The position numbers and the translations under genes were made by a program. 7,125 nt of DNA. It comes from Nitrospirota bacterium (GTDB lineage Bacteria; Nitrospirota; Thermodesulfovibrionia; Thermodesulfovibrionales; Magnetobacteriaceae). The stretch spans positions 1-7,125 of the forward strand of contig JADFXO010000202.1 in NCBI GenBank assembly GCA_015233485.1. Direction: 5' to 3'. Below are positions 1-5,678 of the stretch, piece by piece. Position 1 is the first letter of the stretch. Every line of letters starts with the position of its first letter. Below the pieces are notes generated by a model. That model was given only the letters and a program-made list of their open reading frames with translations, ran no database searches and was not told where the DNA came from.

Positions 1-2799
1 CCTAAAGGCGTATTAACCATAATGTTTACGGATATTGTTGGAAGTACGGCGATGGCTGATTTTTTGAAAACTAAACACGGCGATGACAGGGGCGCTGACA
101 TATATACAGAAACAGTAAGGGAACCTCACGATAAGATTATTAGAGAATGTTTGAAAACACATAACGGTCATGAAGTTAAAACTATCGGCGACAGTTTTAT
201 GGCAGTTTTTGAACGGCCCCATGACGCCGTCAGAGCCGCGGCGGGCATTATTAAAGAGCTTAAGATTGCTCCGATAGAAAATCCAGAAGAAAAAAATAAT
301 CCCCTTGAGGTACGAATAGGGTTTCACATGGGGATTGCCCATCCTGATATAGTTGATGGTAAGGTTAAAGACTACACGGGACACCACGTAAATTTAGCGG
401 CAAGGGTTGAAGCGATTGCAAAAGACAGCCAGGTATTGTTCTCAGGCGTTGTAAAAGAAATTGTTGGCAGCCTTCCAGATTTTCAATTTTATCACTGGGG
501 AAAAAGAAAACTTAAGGGGATAAAAGAACACATTGAAATATATGAACTTAAATGGGAAGGGAAAACACTTGGCCCTGAACCGCCGCATGACAAGAGTTTT
601 AACTATCCTCCGGTGTATGACCTTAAAGACGTTATCGGGCGTGATGGATTTATTAATGATTTAAAGGAAAATATTAAAAAGAACAAACTTGTTACAATTT
701 GCGGAACTGGCGGAGTCGGGAAAACTGCGGTTGCTATAAAGACTTCCACGGAAATTGATGATGAGTATGATTTATTCTTTATCAACATGGACAGACTCAA
801 CGACGATGCGGATGACCTGCAAATTGTCGGATTGATAGCCGCGTCCGCCGAATTACCTAAGGAATCAGGAAGGAGCCTTGATGAGCTGACAAAGGCCATT
901 CGTGGAAAATGCCAGAATAAACCCGTTCTTTTACTTATCGACAATTACGAGAGCATTGATGACGCAAAGGGACGGCGTGTGATTGCGGGGCTTGTGGGCG
1001 TTGAGGGTTTAAAGATATTGATAACCTCAAGACGGGCAGCCGGTGTTGCCAATTATGAAAAGGTGATTGAATTAGAACCTTTTGAGCTGAAAGCCGGTAA
1101 TAGAAAAAATGCTGAATTAGTTAAGTTTCTCAAGTCCTCCGATTCATATAAATTACTTGAGGCGCGTGTAAGGCTCTTGGGTGGGATGAATGAATGGGAA
1201 GTGCCTGAGGTCAACGCGGAGTATGTGAAAGAGATACTTGAGATAACATGCGGCCTACCGCTTGCGATTGAGTTAGTGGCTGGCTGGATGAATTACTATT
1301 CATGGAAAAATGCGGCAGCGTCGTTAAAGGAATCTTTCGACGAGCTTATGAAGATTGAAGAGGGTATTTGTGAAGGCCAGCTATGTAAGAAAAGCCATTT
1401 GAGCGTGAAGGCGTGTTTTAATTGGTCATATGATCGATTATCTGAACCGGCTCAAAAATTATTTCGCGCCCTATCGCTTTTCGCAAACGGCTTCGAGGCG
1501 TCATTGGTTGAAGCGTGTTATGGGACATTATTTAAGAAAAACGGCAAAACTAAGACGCTGCCTCTTTTAATAGAGATACAAAGGTCTTCGCTGATAAGTT
1601 GTACTAACGGCAAATGGAGTTTCCTGCCAATCGTGCATCGGTACGGTAAAGATTTGCTTAATGGTGATGAAGGCAAACCTGAAATAGAGGCTGCCTTTAT
1701 TTCATATTGGGATAATTTTGTTAAGGAATATTCAACCGATGACGTAAAACTCAAAAACAATTTGAAATTATTTGAACAAGAACATGGGCATCTGATTGAG
1801 TTCCTTAATTTGTTGCTTGCCAATGAAGATAACCATGACAGATACATAATAAATACTGGTAACCTCAGCAGATTTTGGCTGATAGAACGGATGTGGGGAG
1901 ATAGTATCAAGTATTTGGAAAGTGCTATGGAAATTGCAAAAAAGAAAGCTGCGAAAGACCCTGATAATTATCAACAACATGTTGCCGGTATCTGCAACAA
2001 CCTTGCCAACCTGCTTGCAAATATGGGCGATTTGAAAGAGGCTAAGGTGCTTTTCGAGGAGGCTCTTCGGTTATACAAAACACTTGCTGAAAAACACCCT
2101 GACGCTTACTTGCATGATGTTGCCGGTACCAGCAACAACCTTGCCATACTGCTAAAGAACATGGGCGATTTGGACGGCGCTAAGGTGCTTTTCGAGGAGG
2201 CTCTTCAGATTAGACGAACTCTTGTTAAAAAACATCCTGACGCTTACTTGCATGATGTTGCCTTGACCTGCAACAACTTTGCCGCCCTTCTCTCAGACAT
2301 GGGCGATAGGGACAGGGCTAAAATTATTTTCGAGCAGGCTCTTCGGATTAGACGAACACTTGCTGAAAAACACCCTGACGCTTACTTGCCTGATGTTGCC
2401 ATCACAAGCTACAATCTTGCCAAACTGCTAAAGAACATGGGCGATTTGGACACGGCTAAGGGACTATACGAGGAGGCTCTTCAGATTATACGATCTCTTG
2501 CTGAAAAACACCCTGAAGCGTACTCCTATGATGTTGCCGAGACCAGCAACAACCTTGCCAACCTGCTTGCAAATATGGGCGATTTGAAAGAGGCTAAGAT
2601 ACTTTACGAGGAGGCTCTTCAGATTAGACGAACTCTTGTTAAAAAACATCCCGCGGTGTATTTAAAGAAACTTGCCGATGTATGCCATAACTATGCGATC
2701 TGGCTTAAGAAGATGGTCGATTTGGACGGGGCTAAGACATATTTTGATGAGGAAGCAGACATAAGGAACAGGCTGAAAGGAACGCCTAATAAGATATAG
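1..2799 (+). CDS. Cyclase-NB-ARC-TPR STAND (NLR-like) signalling protein, 5' end outside window
   Basis: Predicted cytoplasmic receptor that couples a nucleotide-binding switch to cyclic nucleotide synthesis. The frame is open from base 1, and the ATG at 22 lies inside the first cyclase motif (TIMFTDIVGST), so the real start is probably upstream. Numbering from that ATG: class III cyclase domain about 1-175, with metal-binding D4 and D57 (GDSF), purine-specifying K53 and D117, transition-state N124 and R128 (VNLAARVE), and a basic KLKG near 163-166. This is a complete homodimer-type set, and the K/D pair predicts ATP as substrate. NB-ARC about 205-500: Walker A GTGGVGKT 228-235, Walker B VLLLID 302-307, TSR 335-337, CGLPLA 410-415, winged-helix-like segment about 469-500. 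TPRs about 607-925, the core being five 46-residue units. No membrane segment or signal peptide is seen. Family assignment is firm; the ligand and the biological role (signalling or defence) are inference. Confidence 0.93.
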   Translation, partial: PKGVLTIMFTDIVGSTAMADFLKTKHGDDRGADIYTETVREPHDKIIRECLKTHNGHEVKTIGDSFMAVFERPHDAVRAAAGIIKELKIAPIENPEEKNNPLEVRIGFHMGIAHPDIVDGKVKDYTGHHVNLAARVEAIAKDSQVLFSGVVKEIVGSLPDFQFYHWGKRKLKGIKEHIEIYELKWEGKTLGPEPPHDKSFNYPPVYDLKDVIGRDGFINDLKENIKKNKLVTICGTGGVGKTAVAIKTSTEIDDEYDLFFINMDRLNDDADDLQIVGLIAASAELPKESGRSLDELTKAIRGKCQNKPVLLLIDNYESIDDAKGRRVIAGLVGVEGLKILITSRRAAGVANYEKVIELEPFELKAGNRKNAELVKFLKSSDSYKLLEARVRLLGGMNEWEVPEVNAEYVKEILEITCGLPLAIELVAGWMNYYSWKNAAASLKESFDELMKIEEGICEGQLCKKSHLSVKACFNWSYDRLSEPAQKLFRALSLFANGFEASLVEACYGTLFKKNGKTKTLPLLIEIQRSSLISCTNGKWSFLPIVHRYGKDLLNGDEGKPEIEAAFISYWDNFVKEYSTDDVKLKNNLKLFEQEHGHLIEFLNLLLANEDNHDRYIINTGNLSRFWLIERMWGDSIKYLESAMEIAKKKAAKDPDNYQQHVAGICNNLANLLANMGDLKEAKVLFEEALRLYKTLAEKHPDAYLHDVAGTSNNLAILLKNMGDLDGAKVLFEEALQIRRTLVKKHPDAYLHDVALTCNNFAALLSDMGDRDRAKIIFEQALRIRRTLAEKHPDAYLPDVAITSYNLAKLLKNMGDLDTAKGLYEEALQIIRSLAEKHPEAYSYDVAETSNNLANLLANMGDLKEAKILYEEALQIRRTLVKKHPAVYLKKLADVCHNYAIWLKKMVDLDGAKTYFDEEADIRNRLKGTPNKI
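1978..2667 (+). repeat. Five tandem 138-bp TPR-coding repeats
   Basis: Units start at 1978, 2116, 2254, 2392 and 2530, each exactly 138 bp (46 codons) with no indels. A degenerate sixth unit follows from 2668 to the stop, and a diverged unit precedes at about residues 607-652 of the host protein. The protein core reads NNLAxLLxNMGD, then AKxLxEEALxIxRTL, then KHPDAY, which is the TPR helix A/B pattern with a long linker. Identical blocks occur between distant units: 53 bp at 1994-2046 and 2546-2598, and 45 bp at 2193-2237 and 2607-2651. Confidence 0.93.
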
Positions 2800-2802
2800 T
2801 AG
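2709..2802 (+). repeat. 3'-terminal segment of receptor gene, homologous to 3479-3572
   Basis: The last 94 bp of the receptor gene, including its TAG stop and the following TAG, align without gaps to 3479-3572 at an offset of 770 bp. I count 78 of 94 matches; the last 48 bp match at 45 positions. The two copies are in direct orientation and bracket the palindromic element and hicBA. The divergence points to an old duplication or a second related gene, not to a fresh insertion target duplication. Confidence 0.85.
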
Positions 2803-2838
2803 CTCCATGATACTCAGTTGCAATCATATGAGTAAATT

Positions 2839-2919
2839 TGTCATTCCTGCGAACGCAGGAATCCAGTCTTTCAGAAAATGGCGTAAGGACTGGATTCCCG
2901 CTCGTAGGCGGGAATGACA
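2839..2919. repeat. 81-bp nested palindrome (REP/REPIN- or MITE-like)
   Basis: The outer arms TGTCATTCC (2839-2847) and GGAATGACA (2911-2919) are perfect inverted repeats. Inside are two hairpins: 2843-2862 (9-bp stem, 2-nt loop) and 2894-2915 (8-bp stem, 6-nt loop). An 11-bp inverted pair also joins 2858-2868 with 2888-2898. Two inverted hairpins around a short spacer are the layout of dispersed palindromic elements of the REP/REPIN kind, known in many proteobacteria and other phyla. It lies 40 bp after the receptor stop and may also act as its transcript 3' end, since no other terminator is visible there. Confidence 0.8.
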
Positions 2920-3004
2920 GAACAGGGAAAGGCTGTGAAAATCTCTTTACTTCTATGACCGCAATTTGGTATCAAGACGCATATGTCTACAGGAGGAGGT
3001 GTAT

Positions 3005-3217
3005 ATGTGTGAAATTATATTTATTGTAGAGAAAGACATTGAAGGCGGCTTTTGTGCCCATGCCCTCAACCACTCTATAATTACAGAGGGCGAAGATTTG
3101 GCTGAATTGAAATTAAACATAAAGGATGCCATTCGATGCCATTTTGACAATGATGAGGAAGTTCCGAAAATAATCAGGCTTCATATGGTTACAGAAGAAG
3201 TGTTTTCTTATGCCTAA
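3005..3217 (+). CDS. hicB: HicB-like antitoxin, short single-domain form
   Basis: A 70-residue protein of the small HicB-like family, which adopts the partial RNase H-like HicB fold and neutralises HicA. Typical features are the N-terminal strand EIIFIVEKD, the EGGFCAHALNHSI segment, and a C-terminal RLHMV strand. The start at 3005 is chosen because AGGAGG at 2994-2999 stands 5 nt before it; an in-frame ATG at 2966 has no such site. It lacks the C-terminal helix-turn-helix or ribbon-helix-helix of longer HicB proteins, so autoregulation through its own DNA-binding domain is not evident. It overlaps hicA by 8 bp, giving translational coupling. Homologues are sometimes mislabelled as 2-oxoisovalerate dehydrogenase; nothing in the sequence supports that. 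Confidence 0.85.
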   Translation: MCEIIFIVEKDIEGGFCAHALNHSIITEGEDLAELKLNIKDAIRCHFDNDEEVPKIIRLHMVTEEVFSYA

Positions 3218-3464
3218 AATTCCAAGAGACTTATCGGGCAGAGACTTTGCCGCACTTCTGAGTAGATACGGATATGAGATAACAAGACAAAGCGGCAGTC
3301 ATATTCGCTTGACCTCAACGCATGGAAATGTAAAACATCGTATAACCATTCCCGCCCACTCACCCTTAAAAATCGGCACACTTAGCAATATTCTTAGAGA
3401 CCTTGCCGAAGGACTTCATCGTGATAAAGACTCTCTTGTAAAGGAACTTTTCAAGGACTGCTGA
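3210..3464 (+). CDS. hicA: HicA family mRNA interferase toxin
   Basis: An 84-residue HicA/YcfA-type toxin with a double-stranded RNA-binding-like fold; the family cleaves or blocks mRNA in a ribosome-independent way. The N-terminus MPKIPRDLSGRDF, the core RYGYEITRQSGSHIRL with the catalytic histidine at residue 31 in GSH, and PAHSPLKIGTLSNILRD are all characteristic. The length is normal and the reading frame intact, so the toxin is predicted to be active. Its ATG lies within the last codons of hicB. The order antitoxin then toxin is the reverse of the classical hicA-hicB order but common for this short-HicB subtype. A TPR gene remnant begins right after its TGA stop. Confidence 0.92.
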   Translation: MPKIPRDLSGRDFAALLSRYGYEITRQSGSHIRLTSTHGNVKHRITIPAHSPLKIGTLSNILRDLAEGLHRDKDSLVKELFKDC

Positions 3465-3569
3465 ATTGCAAATTATGAGAAGATGGGTGATTCAGAGGGG
3501 GCTAAGAGATTTTTCGGGGAAGTGGCAGACATAAGAAACAGGCTGAAAGGAACGCCTATCAAGATATAG
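3465..3569 (+). pseudogene. Remnant of a TPR gene 3' end
   Basis: Directly after the hicA stop, the frame beginning at 3465 reads IANYEKMGDSEGAKRFF and ends in ADIRNRLKGTPIKI followed by TAG. This parallels the end of the receptor gene (KKMVDLDGAKTYF ... ADIRNRLKGTPNKI, TAG). There is no start codon with a ribosome site and only about 35 codons remain, so it is a fragment. It is either what is left of a second TPR gene or the displaced original end of the neighbouring one. The 3' end of the minus-strand AbrB-like gene overlaps it by 11 bp. Confidence 0.8.
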
Positions 3570-3819
3570 TAGTGAGAGCGGCTTTAAACTCCTCAACGCT
3601 GTCAAATGGCCCAAATACCCGGCCTTCCTTGTAATCTCTTAATCCTTCGGCAATTGCGGCATCGACACTGTCTCTGTCTAATACGGCACTGGGCTTAAAG
3701 ACGATGGCCTTATCCTGAACAATTACTTCTAAGATATCCCCTTCTTTGATATGCGCCTGTAGTCGAATCTCATTCGGGATAGTAACTTGAAATTTATTTT
3801 TTACCTTCACCAAGGCCAT
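3559..3819 (-). CDS. AbrB/MazE-like antitoxin, toxin partner not seen
   Basis: An 86-residue protein. Residues 1-43 form a SpoVT/AbrB swapped-hairpin DNA-binding domain (MALVKVKNKFQVTIP, then GDILEVIVQD and IVFKP). The C-terminal part (AEGLRDYKEGRVFGPFD, then EEFKAAL) resembles the toxin-binding tails of type II antitoxins. The start at 3819 is preferred over an upstream in-frame ATG at 3867 because AGGAGG (3832-3827) precedes it at 7 nt, and because the 3867 start would overlap a promoter-proximal inverted repeat. A RelE/ParE- or PIN-type toxin would be expected immediately downstream on the same strand, but that space holds the TPR remnant and hicA. The gene therefore looks like an orphan antitoxin or a stand-alone regulator. 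Confidence 0.85.
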   Translation of the reverse strand: MALVKVKNKFQVTIPNEIRLQAHIKEGDILEVIVQDKAIVFKPSAVLDRDSVDAAIAEGLRDYKEGRVFGPFDSVEEFKAALTTIS

Positions 3820-3853
3820 ATTGTTTCCTCCTGGACTGCATACATGGCTGAAA

Positions 3854-3868
3854 GTTGTAAAATACAAC
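3854..3868. promoter_or_regulatory. Inverted repeat downstream of the -10 box, possible operator
   Basis: GTTGTA-AAA-TACAAC: perfect 6-bp arms around 3 bp, lying in the 5' leader of the AbrB-like transcript just past the predicted start point. The position fits a repressor site. It could equally form a small RNA hairpin in the leader. Confidence 0.45.
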
Positions 3869-3880
3869 AGTTATACTTCT

Positions 3881-3908
3881 ATTATAGCAGAAACGGTTGA
3901 TTTGTCAA
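3881..3908 (-). promoter_or_regulatory. Sigma70 promoter of the AbrB-like gene
   Basis: On the minus strand, TTGACA (3908-3903) and TATAAT (3886-3881) both match the consensus perfectly and are separated by 16 bp. Transcription would start near 3874, leaving a leader of roughly 55 nt before the ATG at 3819. Such a strong promoter suits an antitoxin that must be made in excess or that represses itself. Confidence 0.8.
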
Positions 3909-3909
3909 C
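3896..3909. promoter_or_regulatory. Inverted repeat over the -35 box, possible operator
   Basis: GTTGA-TTTG-TCAAC: perfect 5-bp arms around 4 bp, overlapping the -35 hexamer of the AbrB-like gene. Its outer GTTG...CAAC pattern recurs in the inverted repeat at 3854-3868, about 41 bp away centre to centre (close to four helical turns). Autoregulation by the AbrB-like protein is an inference. Confidence 0.45.
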
Positions 3910-3981
3910 ACGCCGTATGCGCCAAAAACCATAGCGCTAAACGCGAAGGTTGTGTTATCATTACGTAACAGGAGGTGTTAA

Positions 3982-4536
3982 ATGGAAACCGATGTGGAAC
4001 TTTATAACGAAATAAAAGAGCTTATTCGCACACTTCGCCAATTGAAAGAGACAAAGTCCTCTCTGCAGGAGGCGGCGGCAGCCCTTAGGTATGATATGGA
4101 GGCGTTAAATTCCGAACTCAAAGGGATGGATATAGTTATAGCCGCAACTACAAGCGATATACAGTCCAACGAGTACAGGTCGAAGGGTTTTATGGATTCG
4201 ATAGAGCGGCTTACGGGCGAAAAGGAGCGGTTGATTGATGATATAAACCGTCTGCAGTTCAGCACAAAGGGCGTCACAGGCGATGTAAACAACTGCCTTA
4301 CACTCAAAGGACACCTTGAGGAGGAATTCTCCGATATATATAAAGAAAAGGCCATTGTCATGAATAAACTCAAAGGCATGGAGGACGGCGTAAGCGAAAT
4401 CTCAAAGAGAAAAGCCGAAAAATTGCCCCATCTTAAGACCTTTGACGTAGTCCTGAAAAGCATTCATAACGAACTAAAAGAAATCGAAAACAGAATGGAC
4501 GTATCGCTGAAATTCATCCAACACGGCCAATATTGA
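3982..4536 (+). CDS. Coiled-coil protein of unknown function
   Basis: A 184-residue protein that I do not recognise. It has a clear ribosome site (AGGAGGTG at 3970-3977, 6 nt from AGGAGG to the ATG) and an uninterrupted frame. The composition is rich in E, K, L, I and S, with heptad-like spacing over about residues 5-60, 72-95 and 108-175 (for example LRQLKETKSSLQEAAAALR and ERLTGEKERLIDDINRL), so it is probably a long helical coiled coil. A glycine-containing break near 97-102 may be a hinge. There is no signal peptide, membrane segment or enzymatic motif. It is divergent from the AbrB-like gene and convergent with the WD40 lipoprotein, with only 25 bp to that gene's stop and no visible terminator. 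A scaffold or filament role is possible but unsupported beyond the coiled-coil character. Confidence 0.8.
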   Translation: METDVELYNEIKELIRTLRQLKETKSSLQEAAAALRYDMEALNSELKGMDIVIAATTSDIQSNEYRSKGFMDSIERLTGEKERLIDDINRLQFSTKGVTGDVNNCLTLKGHLEEEFSDIYKEKAIVMNKLKGMEDGVSEISKRKAEKLPHLKTFDVVLKSIHNELKEIENRMDVSLKFIQHGQY

Positions 4537-4561
4537 CGGTGGTGTAAGAAATGTTATTCCC

Positions 4562-5647
4562 TCACTCGCCGCTATCGTAGCTTGCGTCTGTGGCCGGCTC
4601 TGAATGTGAGGCCGACTCTGAATGCCCGGCAAGCGTGCGCAGCAAGTTCCCGTTGGCGGCATCCCATATCTTCACTGTGTTATCAAGGCTGCCCGATGCG
4701 ATAAACCTACCGTCGACACTGTAGCTTACGCTCGTGACCGTGTCTGAATGCCCGGCAAGTGTGCGTATCAGGCTCCCATTTCCGGCATCCCATATCTTCA
4801 CAGTTTTATCGAAGCCGCCGGAAGCGATAAACCGCCCGTCGGCACTGTAACTTACGCTTGTGACACTGCCTGAATGCCCGGCAAGTGTGCGCAGCAGGCT
4901 CCCGTTTCCGGCATCACGTATCTTCACGGTCTTATCAAAGCTGCCCGAAGCGATAAACCGCCCGTCGGCACTATAACTTACGCTTGAGACAATGCTTTTA
5001 TGCCCGTCAAGACTGCCTATCAGGTTGCCATTTCCGGCATCCCATTGCTTCACGGTTTTATCCCAACTACCCGAAGCGATTACCTGCCCATCGGCCCTGT
5101 AGCTTACGCTTCTTACACCTCTTAAATGCCCTGCAAGTGTGCGCAGCAATGTCCCCGTTGCGGCATCCCATATCTTCACGGTTTTATCCTCACTGCCGGA
5201 AGCGATAAACCGCCCGTCGGCGCTGTAGCTTACGCTTCTTACCGTGTCTGTATGCCCGGCAAGTGTGCGTATCAGGTTGCCAGTTAAGGCATCCCATATC
5301 TTCACGGTGTTATCGTAACTGCCTGATGCGATAAACCGGCCGTCGGCACTGTAACTTACACTTTTGACACTGCCTGAATGCCCCGTAAGGGTGTGCAGCA
5401 GCGTCCCAGTGGAAGCATCCCATATCTTCACGGTGTTATCTGTGCCGCCGGAAGCGATAAACCGCCCGTCGGCGCTGTAGCTTACGCTTGTGACACTGCC
5501 TGGATGCCCCGTCTTTAATAAAAATTCGGTGTGTTTCGGGGCGGGGTTACATGCTGAAAGAAACATGAGGACGACGCATAAAAGCGCGTAATTTGTCGTA
5601 AGCACTTTTAGCCCTTTTAGAGAAACACACAACCGGCTATTAGCCAT
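4562..5647 (-). CDS. Lipoprotein with a seven-bladed WD40 propeller
   Basis: A 361-residue protein. Residues 1-33 are a lipoprotein signal peptide: basic segment, hydrophobic YALLCVVLMF, lipobox LSAC with the lipidated cysteine at 33. After cleavage the protein would sit on the outside of the cytoplasmic membrane or in the periplasmic face of an outer membrane; the residues after Cys are N-P, not the aspartate that favours inner-membrane retention in E. coli. Residues 47-340 are exactly seven 42-residue WD40 repeats with GH, SVSYSADGRFIASGS, D and VKIWD motifs, enough for one closed propeller; a short Ser/Glu-rich tail follows. ATG 5647 is preferred over the in-frame TTG at 5671 because GGGGTGG precedes it and the predicted promoter starts near 5672. 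The likely role is a protein-binding scaffold; the partner is unknown. Confidence 0.9.
   Translation of the reverse strand: MANSRLCVSLKGLKVLTTNYALLCVVLMFLSACNPAPKHTEFLLKTGHPGSVTSVSYSADGRFIASGGTDNTVKIWDASTGTLLHTLTGHSGSVKSVSYSADGRFIASGSYDNTVKIWDALTGNLIRTLAGHTDTVRSVSYSADGRFIASGSEDKTVKIWDAATGTLLRTLAGHLRGVRSVSYRADGQVIASGSWDKTVKQWDAGNGNLIGSLDGHKSIVSSVSYSADGRFIASGSFDKTVKIRDAGNGSLLRTLAGHSGSVTSVSYSADGRFIASGGFDKTVKIWDAGNGSLIRTLAGHSDTVTSVSYSVDGRFIASGSLDNTVKIWDAANGNLLRTLAGHSESASHSEPATDASYDSGE
4628..5509 (-). repeat. Seven tandem 126-bp WD40-coding repeats
   Basis: Seven units of exactly 126 bp with no indels, running from 5509 down to 4628 on the minus strand. Framework positions are nearly invariant, while unit positions 3-5, 7, 23, 25 and 33-42 vary. 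Nucleotide similarity is high even between distant blades: the segments near 5450-5508 (blade 1) and 4820-4880 (blade 6) differ at only about three sites in 60. Blade 4 has KQWD and blade 5 KIRD where the others have KIWD. Confidence 0.93.
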
Positions 5648-5678
5648 CAAAACCACCCCTGCTATAATCAAGTATTCT

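Noticed and set aside
1978..2667. Periodic repeats as a CRISPR array
   Set aside because: The 138-bp units are coding throughout, contiguous without unique spacers, and follow the TPR pattern; the same applies to the 126-bp WD40 units.
2966..3004. Upstream in-frame ATG for hicB
   Set aside because: No ribosome site precedes it, and the segment contains the strong AGGAGG that serves the ATG at 3005. The family starts at the MCEIIF-like strand.
2838..3029. Plus-strand open frame of 63 codons beginning MSFLRTQESS
   Set aside because: It is generated by the palindromic element; this kind of peptide appears wherever such repeats occur, and there is no ribosome site. It also overlaps the true hicB start.
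2709..3572. Target-site duplication around a transposon
   Set aside because: The copies are 94 bp long and about 17% diverged, and no transposase or terminal inverted repeats delimit the intervening segment.
3820..3867. N-terminal extension of the AbrB-like protein to an ATG at 3867
   Set aside because: The extension carries the ribosome site of the inner start within it and overlaps a promoter-proximal inverted repeat; AbrB-like proteins begin close to the MALVKVKNKFQVTIP strand.
4002..4463. Minus-strand open frame of 153 codons
   Set aside because: Antisense to the coiled-coil gene, which has a good ribosome site. Its Ser/Phe/Leu-rich composition is what the reverse complement of an E/K/L-rich helix gives.
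4537..4561. Bidirectional terminator between the convergent coiled-coil and WD40 genes
   Set aside because: The 25-bp gap contains no stem-loop or T-tract.
5648..5671. TTG start for the WD40 lipoprotein
   Set aside because: It coincides with the predicted transcription start, lacks a ribosome site, and ATG 5647 gives a normal-length signal peptide.
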